DNA of 64,000 bases from assembly GCF_026210795.1 (NCBI RefSeq), contig NC_089455.1, positions 124,001 through 188,000 of the forward strand, in the 5' to 3' direction. Under the pieces are notes generated by a model. The model worked only from the letters and a program-made list of their open reading frames with translations, ran no database searches and was not told where the DNA came from. A program made the position numbers and the translations under genes. This DNA is from Rhizophagus irregularis (Eukaryota > Glomeromycota > Glomeromycetes > Glomerales > Glomeraceae). Of the stretch, positions 32,137 to 43,619 are shown one piece after another. Position 1 is the stretch's first letter. Every line of letters begins with the position of its first letter.

Positions 32137-33178
32137 ATATGCGTTAGTTCATTTCTTGAAGTTTATTTCTAAAACTCCCTTTTTAATAAATATAAGGAAC
32201 TTGTGAAATTTTCCCATTTGAAAGTTCCACTAAAATCTATATAGTATGCTTTGTGCGACTAAAGTAATCTCCTTTTTAGAAAAGGAGAAAAGGAGACATC
32301 ACACATGATATTTCTCTTTTTTTTCATAAAAAAAAATTCGGGTAAAAAATATAATTAATTCCAAAAAAAAAATGTTTATTTCACTCCGTATTTTAAATAA
32401 AAAAAAAAAGATTTAGTTTGATTTTTTTTTTATTTTTTGTATTTCTTTCTTTAAATAAAAATAAATCTTGATTTCTCTTTTTTTTCATAAAAATATAATT
32501 AATTCCAAAAAAAAAAAAAATGTTTATTTTACTCTTGTATTTACATAAAATAAAGTAAAATTCTGCTTGAAATGATTTCTGCGGTAACCGAAAAAATACT
32601 TTAATGAAAAAAAATTTTATTTTATTTTTTTTTAAGAGAAACTTCGACCATGTAATATTTCATGTCATTAACCACAACACTGTACAATATCTAAAATAAA
32701 CAATCGATCAATATTGTACGCAAATACAACATATCGTTTAATATTGCATATCATGCCCTGATATGTTATTACCCGATACTTCTTCATTTGACCAGTGTAA
32801 CTAATAAAAAATGTTTTTAATTTCAAAAAATAATGTTGCGAAACAAACACAGTTTTGCAACATTTTTTAAAAAAAACATCAACAATCTATTTTTTTTATT
32901 AAATTGGTTATGAAAAAGCATTCTCATAAGACTTTGATTGAATTGGATCAGGTTTAACAATTTTATTTATCAAAATTAAAAGCTATCAACACACATTTTC
33001 CATACATTTTCAACGTTGTGTTGTAAAGAGGTGAGGTTATTGTAAGAAATTATATTAATCATCTTCTTTTGATGTAAATTATTCATCCAAAGTTTTCCTG
33101 AGTATCCAATTCTTCTCCATCCAAATAACTAACTTCAAATAACAAAATTCAAATATGAAAAAACTAATAAACCTAAAT
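32137..33178. other. spacer with homopolymer-rich DNA, no gene seen
   Basis: Contains a palindrome CTCCTTTTTAGAAAAGGAG near 32270, two similar stretches with AATTCCAAAAAAAAAATGTT (about 32350 and 32490), and a TGTTGCGAAAC / GTTTTGCAACA inverted word near 32835-32865. The 60-codon minus-strand frame at 32668-32850 has no recognisable content. Confidence 0.4.
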
Positions 33179-33867
33179 TTAATCTAAAACACCTGAACAA
33201 AACCAATGCTTCAGACACATGACTGCACGCACAGTTTCAGGTGCAAGACTTGCTCTATCATATGTTATTATGTCAGCTGCGCTAGAAAAAATACATTCAG
33301 CAGAAGCACTCGTTGTTACCAAATAAAATATTTTTACATTAAAAAATATTATTGAATAATAAATAAAACAGATTAGTAATAAACCTGGGACCCTAAGGTA
33401 GTCCTTGACCATGTTCGATAAGTTAGGATATTCTTTCTCATGTCGCTATTAATTAAAAAATTGTTACAAATATTTAATTAAATAAATATCCTTTAAAATA
33501 ATAAACTTACTTTCCACTAATTTAAAGTATCACACAGAGCTTGTGCTTGATCAGCATTAAGATAACGATCAAATTCACTTATAGATTCAATACAGCGCCA
33601 TTTGGAAATATGTGAAACAAGATCTTCATCTGATGAATTATATTCTATATTAGTATTTTGAATTTCTTGGGGTGCATATAACGTCATATAGAGTTCAGAT
33701 ACCTATTAAATTATTATATAGTATGTATAAAATAAAGAAAATTATAATATAATTTAAATAAAACAAATAAAACTCATACAATTTTTTTTGTTTTATCAAC
33801 CCATTAGGTTTCCCATTCATTATCTTTCATATATTCTACTTTAAGACGTGGATCTAAAACTATATAT

Positions 33868-33882
33868 ATTACAAACATTATT
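33868..33882. repeat. 15-bp target duplication of the second LINE, 3' side
   Basis: ATTACAAACATTATT, identical to 41241-41255. It is followed on the plus strand by a T-run to 33898, the complement of the LINE poly-A tail. Confidence 0.88.
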
Positions 33883-36293
33883 TTTTTTTTTTTTTTTTAA
33901 TGATTTATATATGCTTTATTGATATTAAGTTTATATACCATACAAACAAATTATCATGAGCTATATCCACCCAGCAGGATGCAATCATCAAAATACAGAT
34001 AATAAAAGAAAAATAATAGTTGATACTATACCAATTAATTTGAACTACAAGATTTTGAGGTTTTTTTTTTTTTTTTCCAATTAATGAATTTAAGTTCAGA
34101 GTAAAATTAATTATGTTGTTATTAGATCTATTATAACATTGTTAATAATATTTTTTGTTTTCTTATATCGCCCAACTATACCACCAGTTATTACTAATTA
34201 GTAAACTCATCTGATCTTAAGCTTTTTTCCCACTCTATAACACTTTGATATAATGTGATTTTCATTTAATGAATTTTCAGACTGTACTTGAATCCAACTC
34301 AATTGAAATATCATCAAGTACTGCAATTTGATCTTCCTGTAAATCTGAATAATTGTTCTTCTTTAAAGTTTGTTTATCCTGTTTTAAGTGTTTAACCTGT
34401 TGGTGAGAGGATTTGAAGTAATGATCCATATTTTCAGATTCATTTAATTTTTCTTTTCTTCCAATATTTCTAGTCTTTTCCCATGCAATAGTAGCATTAC
34501 ATCTTGGTATCCAAATTAGTTCTTTAAAGTGAATAATAAAGGAGTCCAAAAGTGAAGCCAAAGAATAAAATGTTTTTTGATTCTGAGAATCCAAATGTTT
34601 GTTTTGAAATTTTGGAAATATTGGTGTTAATTTTAGCTTCCAAGGCCAATGAGCTAAAATCAATAAATTTTTTGTTATCATGTTGTAATCCTAGTGTCTG
34701 GTTTAATTTTTCACTTATGGCTTTAGGTGTGTTTTCTGGTATGTTACTCCATTTTTGAATTATAGGAATCACATCATCTTGCATTCTACTTTTAATTATA
34801 GGCCATAGATCCTTATTGGCATCATATTCAATAAAATGATATCTGTTTTCTTCTTTGTTAGTATTGCACCTGGGACAAACAAAATCTTTGTATATATTTG
34901 GTTTTCGCTATAACAGGATAGTACCTATAGGAAGAAGTTTAGCAAATACTAGTTTAATAATAAATATTAGATGCCAGTGTTTTTTAACTGAAATACAATT
35001 AAACCCTTTATATCTATTAATTAAGTTTCATGTTATATTCCAGGCAATTGGTATTTCATGTCCATTGGTTTTTAACATTGACCATTCTGCTGCCACTCTA
35101 GCATTCATTAAAGTTTTGATAAATTTCCTTAAATTGTACTCTATTGGGATCCGTTTGAAAATTGGAAAAAATCTAAGCTGTCCTACTTACTTATAGCTAA
35201 ACCTGTTGTTAAAGTAGCAGCTATTGTTACTTGTATTTTTAGCTAATTCATCTACCATTTCATTCATAACATCTCCACTATGTCCCTTAACTTTCACTAA
35301 ATTTAGATCCATCTTTTTTTCTTGTAAAAGAATATCTATCTTGAGTAAGATTAAAGAATTGGTCTGTTTTAGTAGTTTCCTGCCTGATTTATTATGTTGA
35401 TTATTGATCATGTAGATGGCGCTTTGACTGTCTGTATAGATCCTGATTTTTGCATTCATAGGACCTGTGAGTAATGCCAGAAAAATGGCCACTAATTCTG
35501 CACGTGTAGATGAGGGCCATAATGATAAATTTGTTTGGGCTGACAAAGCAGGTTCATTATTAACGCAAAACGTTGCACCCATATTTGTGTACACTTTAGA
35601 TTAGGGTTTTGTTTGCCCACTGATGTAGGGATGCTTGGCATGAGCGAACCATCTGTGTAATATTTTACCTCTGTTCTCTCTGCTAGTATATTTCTAATAT
35701 CTATTAGTTGAGCTTTCAGGGTTATCGTCAAATCTATCCATCTCTGAATCCATATGTCTTGAACCAAATCGTAAACTAATTATGGGATTTAGAGCCGCTG
35801 TTGGTACCATATCATCAGGTATCATGCGTGGGGATCGATGAGTTGATGACAACCATTCACTAGGGAAACTCCAACCGCGCATATTAGAATTTTTTTCTAA
35901 TATTGCCACCTTGCAATAGTGAGCCGGTATGGATCGTCCCGTGTCCTGCCATCCTATGATTCTGTTATTATTGTATCCCGATCGATAATTCACTAAAATC
36001 CCCTGTTCGTATTGAAGTATTTTGTTAACTTTGCCTATTGACCATACGTCTGAATTAGCCAAAGGTTCCCTAACATAGACAACTTGTTTACGGCGTGCGT
36101 CCGGTGTAATATCCATTAAAAATACCTAATGGTTAACTTTAGCAAGTTCCAGATTATCATTTACCGTTAAATTATCTATTCTGGATGTGCACAAATAGGT
36201 CACATCACGATACCATCTGGCTACCCTTCCTTGTGCCGGGAGTAATGCTAATTTACGATATTGTTTCCATGTCATAAGATGTGTACCCCTGAT

Positions 36294-36470
36294 TATACAT
36301 GCCATCCAAATTATTTTGGACTGCCGTAATTATAAGTAAAATCCCAAATTCAATTATGACATCCCAAATTATTTTGGCACTTTACATAGTAAATTATATA
36401 TAAACCGAATGAATTATGGCATCCCAAATTATAATTATGGCATCCCAAAATAATTTGGGCAGCATGTATA
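36294..36470. mobile_element. MITE family C, copy 1 (hAT-like, 8-bp target duplication)
   Basis: 177 bp with ends TATACATGCCATCC and its rough inverse GGGCAGCATGTATA. It is flanked by a perfect 8-bp duplication, CCCCTGAT (36286-36293 and 36471-36478). The interior repeats CATCCCAAATTAT in both orientations. A second copy of equal length is at 44969-45145. The 88-codon minus frame across it is an artefact. Confidence 0.92.
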
Positions 36471-36842
36471 CCCCTGATAAATAATTGATCAATATAGAAT
36501 ATTGGGTAATGTGGGCTTTGGTTTATCTGATATATGTATTTTGTGAGTTGATATTGTTTAAAGAACTTTAATATCGGCTCTTTTCCTCCTAAAACACCTC
36601 CAGATTGATCTATCAATCGGCTTCATCATTATTAAGCACGTTTAGGGTGCCTTGGCTATTACCAATGCATTAAATGAGACATTTTTACGGGCTTGAGGCT
36701 TTATCCAAGGCATTATTTGAAGATCGCAGTCAAAAATCGAATCTGTGATGAGTGATTTAAGCTGCGCGTCTCTGAGTCTAATCTGTGTTGATGTCACTGC
36801 GTATGAATCACTATTCAACCTAATCGTTAAGTCTGTTATGGT

Positions 36843-37086
36843 TAAGGTTGCTTGTCTAAACCTCTTCAAAATCCTATGATTAGTTTTGTCAAAATTTTAC
36901 TATAGATTTATTATAGTTTCGGCAGAGTTTTGGCAGTTTCGGCATTTATAATAAGTTTCAGCAGTTTCGTCTTTTTCCAAAGTTTTGCCAGTTTTTTAAT
37001 ATAATTTTAATATAGTTTCGGCAGAATTTTGCTTTTCGGTGAAACGCCATTTTGCCTAAACCCCTAGGTTTCGGCAAGCAACCTTA
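36843..37086. mobile_element. MITE family B, copy 2
   Basis: 244 bp, the same length and ends as the copy at 29768-30011 (TAAGGTTGCTTG and CAAGCAACCTTA), with few differences. The flanks GTTATGGT (36835-36842) and GTTATTGT (37087-37094) match at 7 of 8. It lies within the linker of the second LINE ORF2. Confidence 0.88.
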
Positions 37087-37955
37087 GTTATTGTATTGAT
37101 GCAGTGGAGTTTCCATGGATGATCCATACCGAGACATCCCTCATGAAATAATAATGACGAAGGTGTATTCTTAGGTAATTTCAACCAATTTTTTACCACC
37201 TTCATTACCGGAGCAAATATGATTGAATTCCCGTGTCTTTCTGATAATGTTATAATTTGAAATTTATATATTAATTAAGTATTAATGCTATCATTGATTG
37301 GGTAAATCATTAATGAGAAGTGAAATGAATTTCCACACGGACTATAGTACAAAAATTGATGGACTTATCATGGAATAGGCGTTGTCATCCATCATCGTCT
37401 GCTCGTTCATTAGGTTCTCGTATACCTATTTCCTCATTTTGCGCTTGAATTATAGAACGATCACAACCTAGTTCAATATTTTGTTCGTGCCATTCCACAG
37501 TTGGGTTGATGATTATCAATTCTGACTTCTTAGCGTTGATATCAATATCATTAATTATATAGAATTCATTTGCTATGTCTACTATATTCTGCATCCTAAA
37601 TCTTAATGATTCTAAGAATATCGTATCATCCATATATGCACATACGGGGACCTGAAGCCTGTATTGCGTCCATGTGATAGGGTCATTAATATCATTCGGC
37701 CAGGTAACCTTCATTTCATATTCGCTGTCTTTGGTTTGCTGTATTCTTACCAACAGCGGATCATAAAAAATTCGCCACAATAACGGAGAAAGTGCGTCAC
37801 CCTGATCAATTCTGTTGTTTCCGATGAACCCATCACTTAATCCATACGCTGTGGCTACTCTAAGATGTCTGTGTTTAAAAAGGGCTATAATCTATTCAAC
37901 CAATGATGCTGGGATGTCAATACGAAGTATGGCTCGTTTTAAAACGCCAATACAT

Positions 37956-38406
37956 TTGCTCGAACGAGTCGAGTCGAGTCGGGTTATATGAATAAGCTCG
38001 AGGGTTAAATCGAGTCGAGTCGAGTCAAGTTAAAATTATAAAAATATAAATTTATTTCGATTCGAGTTGAGTTAACCCGTCAAACCGAATCGAGTCGAGT
38101 TGAATTAAATCGCGTGATTTTATTTGGCTATGCCGATCATTTCCTTTTTTTGGCGATAGCCATTCCACAAAATTCCATTTTTGTAATTTTCAAAAAAATT
38201 TCGTCTCAGATTTTGTGTAACTTAATTTCCAAAAAAGGAAATTCCATAAATTTGGCCAGAATTATGTTTAATTTGGCTTAACTCGACTCGACTCGATTTT
38301 ATTAAATTATTAACTCGACTCGAATCGATTCGATTTGATTATAATTTTCAACTCGACTCGACTCAACTCAACCAACTCGCGAGTCAACTTGACTCGTTTT
38401 GGAGCA
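37956..38406. repeat. palindromic GAGTC-rich element inside the second LINE
   Basis: The left half is a run of GAGTCGAGTCGAGTC-type words; the right half is their complement (ACTCGACTCGACTC). Ends near TGCTCGAACGAGTC and GACTCGTTTTGGAGCA are inverted. It splits the reverse transcriptase between KKAFDSVG and LKRAILR, so it is an insertion. The flanks are at best a 5-of-8 match, so the target duplication is uncertain. It is much less A/T-rich than its surroundings. No coding potential. Confidence 0.7.
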
Positions 38407-39243
38407 CTAATCCCACTGAATCAAACGCCTTTTTCATATCCTGTGTGAGGACTCATAGTTCCTTACTGTTTTCCCTGGCATTCTCTATAAAATTGTTAAC
38501 TAGGTGTATTGGTTCGCTTGTGCATTCTTTGGGTAAACTGCAACAATTGTATCCCTGTAATACGTTACATTGTTTCAAAACCGAACTCAACCTGTTCGTG
38601 ATCATCTTTGTAAAGGTTTTCCGAAAACAATCCAACAATGCAATAGGTCGAGTGTTCAAAATGTTGTATTCAAAGTTGACGGGCTTGGTGATGTTTAACG
38701 ACCGATGTTTTCTTATGCCATAGCACAAGTCCAGCTTTAGAAACAAGTTTCTGAACTTGACCATGAAGAGGATTAATTCCTCAGGCAATTGTAAGATGAT
38801 TCTGTAATTTATACCAGACAATCCTGCAGCCGACTCTTTATTTTTAAATTTACTTACAGGTTCATAAATTTGTCGTCAAATTGGTGTTATTGTATCCAGC
38901 AGTATGTTTCTTTTCCTAAACATGTTCATGAAATCATTGTCCACTGCTTTCTTAACTTCTCTCAGTTCTGTAGCTAGTCTTTTAGTCGAAATTCCTGTTT
39001 CCTCATTTACTAACACTTTATCTATAACTATATTAGTGAGAGTGTTTCTATCTAATATGCTGGCTAGCCATGTTATTTGGTAATCTCGTGTAATTTCTAC
39101 TCTCTTGTCTATTTTATCTTTAATAGACTTCGTTTCTGCTAATTTGTATTTTTTGTAATCCGCTCTCAGGCGGTAATTCACTTTTGTTTTAAGAGTATTA
39201 AACCACTCCTCCGAAAACATGTCATGCGTGGTTATGTTACACT

Positions 39244-39375
39244 TAAAGATGTTAGCCTTAATTATTTTTTAAAAAATTTTGAATTACGGCTATAAGATTT
39301 TTATAGCCTTAATTAATTACGGCATATAAAAATTTTGTATTACGACACTTTTTTGAATTACGGCTAACATCTTTA
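39244..39375. mobile_element. MITE family A, copy 2
   Basis: 132 bp, nearly identical to the copy at 3995-4127, with ends TAAAGATGTTAGCC and GGCTAACATCTTTA. It is flanked by a perfect 8-bp duplication, GTTACACT (39236-39243 and 39376-39383). Without the MITE and one duplication copy, the LINE ORF2 reads through in frame (YKCN joined to ITTHDMFSEE), so the insertion itself is what broke the ORF here. Confidence 0.93.
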
Positions 39376-40629
39376 GTTACACTTATAATTGTCCTTAGTC
39401 GATGTAACATAGTCTTGATTATATTTAGCAATTTTACTTGTCCATCTGGATTTGGCATTTTTGGTTGTGATCATTTGTCGGTTGCCATAGTAATAGTTAT
39501 GTAATAGCTTAAGTAATTTGTTTGTATATCGTTCCGGTCTTGATTTTTTCTTGTTATAACATTTAAAGGTTTTATGGTACTTAAAGACTTTCCTAGGGAG
39601 CTCTGTATCCGCTGCATATACTATAATACCATTGAGTTTGTCCCAGTATCTATCTATATCTTCTTGGGAATACTCCTTGAAGTTGGCTCTATCTTCAAGT
39701 AAATCTTGATCAAGAGAGTTTAGTTGATTTTTTATATTAAGCCAGAAGTTATCCCACTTTTCCATTTCGATGTTGTCACAATCATACATAACTCTGAGTA
39801 GATTACCTGTAGGTAATTTGTCATATACTGTGTTTTTCCTATTGTTTCGTATAAGGTCAGAGGTGTCCATGGTTAATGTGATTATATCGTGATCACTGTG
39901 CGTGATAAACGTTGAGGGAGTAATTGAAAAATTCACTAATTTATTGCTATGGGTTTCTGATACCCAAATTTGGTCTATTCTTGTGCTAACACCTTCTTTA
40001 TGATAAATGTTGCCTTGCGCTTCTCCATCAAGTTTCCTATATGAATCTATAAGGCCCAATGTTTCTAGATCATCAAAAAATTTGGGTCTGGAAATGTGTT
40101 GTGGTGGAGTACGATCGATAAGGCCGTTTGTAATTAAATTAAAGTCTCCCGTTAATATATGTATTATATTATTTGATTTTTTATATATAGTTTCATCACG
40201 CATTTCTTTTTTAAGTTGTTCCAGGGTATTGGGGAGGATTGTTTTGTTTTGTGGTGCCGCATAAACAATCCAGATACAAAATAGGACATTTCTAAATAAA
40301 AAGTATACTGAGAGTAAATATGGCGAATGGATTTTGTGTCCTTGATAATGTTTATTCCATTTCCTTGAACATATTAACACCACTCCTGATCCCTTATGTT
40401 TGTTGCACTGTTTACTAGACCAATAAATATAAAATTGCTCTTTAAAGTTGTCAGGAGTTTTGAAAATACCGTTCTTTTGGTCTAGATTAGTTTCGTTTAA
40501 GGCCATAATGTCTACTTGATTTTCTTGCATCCAATTTAGTATTCCATAAAGTTTTGCATTGTCACCTGCCAGTCCGTTGATGTTGTAGGTTCCAATGTGA
40601 AGTGTAAGGTATAACGCGTCTAAATCCAC

Positions 40630-41240
40630 TTGTTGTTTCTCAAATTGTATATGTTAACTAAGCAAAAAACTATCAATATTTTCTGAATTTACTTTGTTAT
40701 TGTTATTGTAGATGTTATTCTGTACTTTAATGTTCGACATGAATGTAGAATTGTATGTTTTAATGTATTATTATTGTCTATAATATTGTCTATATTATTG
40801 GAGTTATTTGTTCCAGCCAAATAGTCCCTCTGTAATATAATTAATTCTCACTTTTTTACTAATTAACTTTTGAATAAATGTATTTGTAACAGCCTGTTAC
40901 TTATCTTATTTGTAACATCCTTTTTTTATTTTTTTTTAATAATTAATTTAGTATATAGTTTACAAATAAAATTTTATATGCAAAATTTATTTTGAAAAAC
41001 TTTTACTTAATATACTTAAGACAGTTTCATAGACAAAATTTCAAGTTATAAGCAGTTTCTTGAAATTTTTTAAAAAATTCTTTAATGCTTGGTTACGCTG
41101 ACCGATCTTTTGTTTTTGTTTACATTACGCCTGATCTTAAATTTTAATTGGATAAAATTGGTGATACTAAATAAGACGCTGTAATATAATAGTTACAATT
41201 AGATTTATCCTTAACTTTTATTTAAATTAAAATTTTTTCT
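40630..41240 (-). other. 5' region of the second LINE, no ORF1 seen
   Basis: Between the ORF2 start and the 5' target duplication there are about 610 bp of A/T-rich sequence without an open frame resembling an ORF1 (no RRM-like or zinc-knuckle sense). Either ORF1 was lost by 5' truncation during insertion or it has decayed beyond recognition. Confidence 0.5.
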
Positions 41241-41255
41241 ATTACAAACATTATT
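41241..41255. repeat. 15-bp target duplication of the second LINE, 5' side
   Basis: ATTACAAACATTATT, identical to 33868-33882. It marks the 5' border of the LINE within the hAT intron. Confidence 0.88.
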
Positions 41256-43388
41256 AAAATTAATTAAATTAAATTAACTTAATAATCATAACTTACTTAA
41301 AGAAACTGCATATAAAGTTGAATCAGTTTTATTGTAGTAAATTTTAAGCTTATTAATGGCATTAATTGCCGCTTCCTATTAAAAAAAAGGAATTTAATTA
41401 CATTTAATATAAATATTAAATATAAATAAACTTACTTTTTCATTTTCAAATCTATTTGGAGTATCCCGAAAATCCTCTAATTTATTTAATAAAATATTGT
41501 ATATAGGAATCACATATGACAGTATTGGGTATGTTTCCCCACAAATTTGCTTTGTTGCTTTAGCAAAATACTAAAAAATAAAAATTTTTAATAAAACTAT
41601 AAAAATATATAATTATATATATAATATTAAAATTTAACTTTCAATAGCTCTTCTATTTCTAACAAATTAATCCATTCATCTTCATTAATTGTAAAAGGAC
41701 GAAGATTTGAATCACTGTTACTTAATATATTAAGAGGCTAAAAATAAAATTATAATTGTTTTTAATAAATTAATTAAAATAAAAATTAATAAAATAACAA
41801 ACTTACTTCCTTAAGTTTTCTTGCCCTTATAAGCATATCATACGTAGAATTCCATCTAGTGCGAACATCTAGTATGACATTTAGATTTGGAACATTTGCA
41901 ACTTTACATTGAGCTTTGAATTTATCTACTTGTTGGGGTGATGCTTTTATTTTTTTAATAAGAGTACGAAGCTAAAAGGCAATACAATTTTTAATAGATT
42001 TATTAATTAAATTTTAATAATAACAATATAATAAAATTATTTACCTTAACTATCAAACTACCAACTTCTTCATTTGATGATTCATCATTATCTGTGGCTT
42101 TAAAAGTAGTAAGGACTTGCCGTGCTCGCTAGATTGATTAGTATTGCCAAGCAACGAACGTGCTTATCATCACTATCATAATAGATATATCTTTGAGAAA
42201 GATCAGATTCAACAGCTTTGAGAAATGTAATATTGTTGCTGACATTATCAGTCATTACCCCAAGAATCTATATAATTTTTTTTTTAATTTTTATTAAAAT
42301 TATTTTACTATTTATAAAAAAAAACTAATCTTTGATTCAATATTAAAATTTTTTAAGCTTTTTAAAAAAGCATCTTTGATATTGGCATCTGAGTGCAGCC
42401 CTTCAAGTTTAATAAAATCTAAAAGGAAACTTTTTAATTTCCAATTTTCTGTAACCCAATGAGCTGTTATCCCTAAAAAAGAAAAATTATTTGATGAAGT
42501 CCATGCATCGATTGTAAAAGAAATTTTACTAGATGTATTCTACAAAAATTAAAATAATAATTAGTAAAATTCAAATAAAATTATTATTAAAAAACATTAA
42601 TATATATAACCTGTAAATTAGAAGCAACTTTTTTTTGACTATCATTAAAAGATGTCATAATATAATTTTTGATTGTATCAGCAGATGGAATGAATGCATC
42701 TTTATGTAAAAGAAAAATCATATTACAAAAATCTTCAGATTCAATACAAGTAAAAGGAAGGTCATTTTTTACAATCCATCGAATAATAAATTTTTTAAAA
42801 GTTTCTTTACTATATACCTAAATATGAATATTAATAAAATACATAAGTTTATAAATTTAAAAATTAAAATATTCATATTTAATGCACAAAATTATAACCT
42901 ATAAACTAAATAAAAAGAAATAAACATTATACTTACAATTACTTCAGAATTATTAATAGATTCACGTATTGTAAGTTATTTTTTTCCTTTTTCTTTCATT
43001 AATTTATGTTTACTTTTAATATGACTAGCCATTCCTGACGTACTTCCTTTATTGCAAGCAATTAAAATCTTACAATGCTTGCATTTTGCCTTCTTCACAG
43101 TTTTATCATATGTAAAGTGCTCCTACATCTAACTACATTTCTTCATATTAGTTTTTTCTTGTTCTTACTACGCTCAATATTTTTTTCGATCTGCTGCTCC
43201 TCAATTTCGTCATCATCAACTTGATTTTCTTCAGTCTCGTACTCAGCCTCTTCCTCATTCTCATACTTAGCCTCTTCCTTAGCCTCATACTCAACCTCTT
43301 CCTCAGCTTCTTCTTCCCCCGCCACCTTATATTCCGCCTCTTTCTCGCTTTTTGTCGCATTTTCTCGATTTTCTTGCTCAGGAATCAT

Positions 43389-43619
43389 TATTATAATTAA
43401 AATTATTATTATTATAGAGAAATTAGTATATAATTAATATTAGAGAAATGTAAAAAAAACGAAAAAATGTAAAAAAAGATTAAAATTGATAAGATCGATC
43501 TGCAAAAATTTGGTAATTAAATCAATTCCGTAATATTGTAGATTGCGCAATTTTGCAATCATGTGATTTGTGCAAAAAGAACGATACTAACGTTCTTAAT
43601 TTAAAAAAAATTAATATTG
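43389..43619. other. presumed 5' flank of the hAT gene
   Basis: Short A/T-rich stretch upstream of the Met at 43388 on the minus strand. No clear promoter element is visible. Confidence 0.35.

Larger units (their letters stand above)
34277..40629 (-). pseudogene. LINE ORF2: endonuclease, reverse transcriptase, RNase H; broken in many places
   Basis: Reading the minus strand, the endonuclease (40629-39373) has TYNINGLAGDNAKLYG, MALNETNLDQ, LTGDFNLI, RIDQIWVSE and SDHDIITL. After the MITE at 39244-39375 the protein resumes (39220-38876, EEWFNTLKTKVNYRLRADYK). Reverse transcriptase pieces follow: RPIALLDCFRKTFTKMITNR (38821-38453), KKAFDSVG, then past an inserted palindrome LKRAILRIDIPASLVE, RIDQGDALSPLLW and AYMDDTIFL (to 37385). 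Two more MITEs lie in the linker. RNase H is split by a frameshift near 35590: YTDGSL, then RAELVA, YTDSQSAIYM and KGHSGDVMNEMVDELAKN. A Cys/His knuckle near 34860 (CPRCNTNKEENRYHFIEYD) and a C-terminal tail (34784-34277, shifted near 34590) follow. All catalytic blocks are still legible, but the ORF cannot be expressed whole. Confidence 0.85.
33883..41240 (-). mobile_element. second LINE retrotransposon, inserted in a hAT intron
   Basis: 7.36 kb on the minus strand, bounded by identical 15-bp direct repeats (33868-33882 and 41241-41255) and ending in a poly-A tail (T-run 33883-33898 on the plus strand). It lies in an intron of the hAT gene; without it that intron would be about 60 nt and AVSL would be followed by ILDPRLKVEYM in frame. 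Its ORF2 differs from that of the LINE at 19-27 kb (YMDD rather than FMDD, different endonuclease), so it belongs to another lineage. Four non-autonomous elements have landed in it (36294-36470, 36843-37086, 37956-38406, 39244-39375). Confidence 0.9.
33182..43388 (-). pseudogene. hAT-superfamily transposase gene, multi-exon, broken, split by a LINE
   Basis: Minus-strand exons can be followed in order. First is an acidic N-terminus (43388-43143), then a BED-type zinc finger (about 43130-42982: CKHC, then HIKSKH). Next come about 42818-42612 (VYSKETFKKFIIRWIVKNDL), 42541-42333 (KISFTIDAWTSSNNFSFLGI, TAHWV), 42267-42097 (ILGVMTDNVSNNITFLK, then HVRCLAILINLAS) and 41972-41806 (VRTRWNSTYDML). Then come two short helical exons and 41377-41291, ending AVSL. 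A LINE (33883-41240) lies in the next intron. After it come 33857-33790 (ILDPRLKVEYM), 33703-33514, RHEKEYPNLSNMVKDYLRVP, and the dimerisation block ASAECIFSSAADIITYDRAS plus LAPETVRAVMCLKHW, stop at 33182. This is the full hAT layout. In-frame stops after the BED finger, after WET and before WK, and lost frame near 43140, show it is inactive. The start is the Met at 43388. Confidence 0.88.

Noticed and set aside
36350..36616. 88-codon minus-strand frame with repeated NLGCHN words
   Set aside because: The repeats are the translated interior of a MITE with a perfect 8-bp target duplication.
40630..41240. An ORF1 for the second LINE
   Set aside because: I looked for RRM-like and zinc-knuckle sense in all minus frames and found none; recorded as absent, not as a gene.
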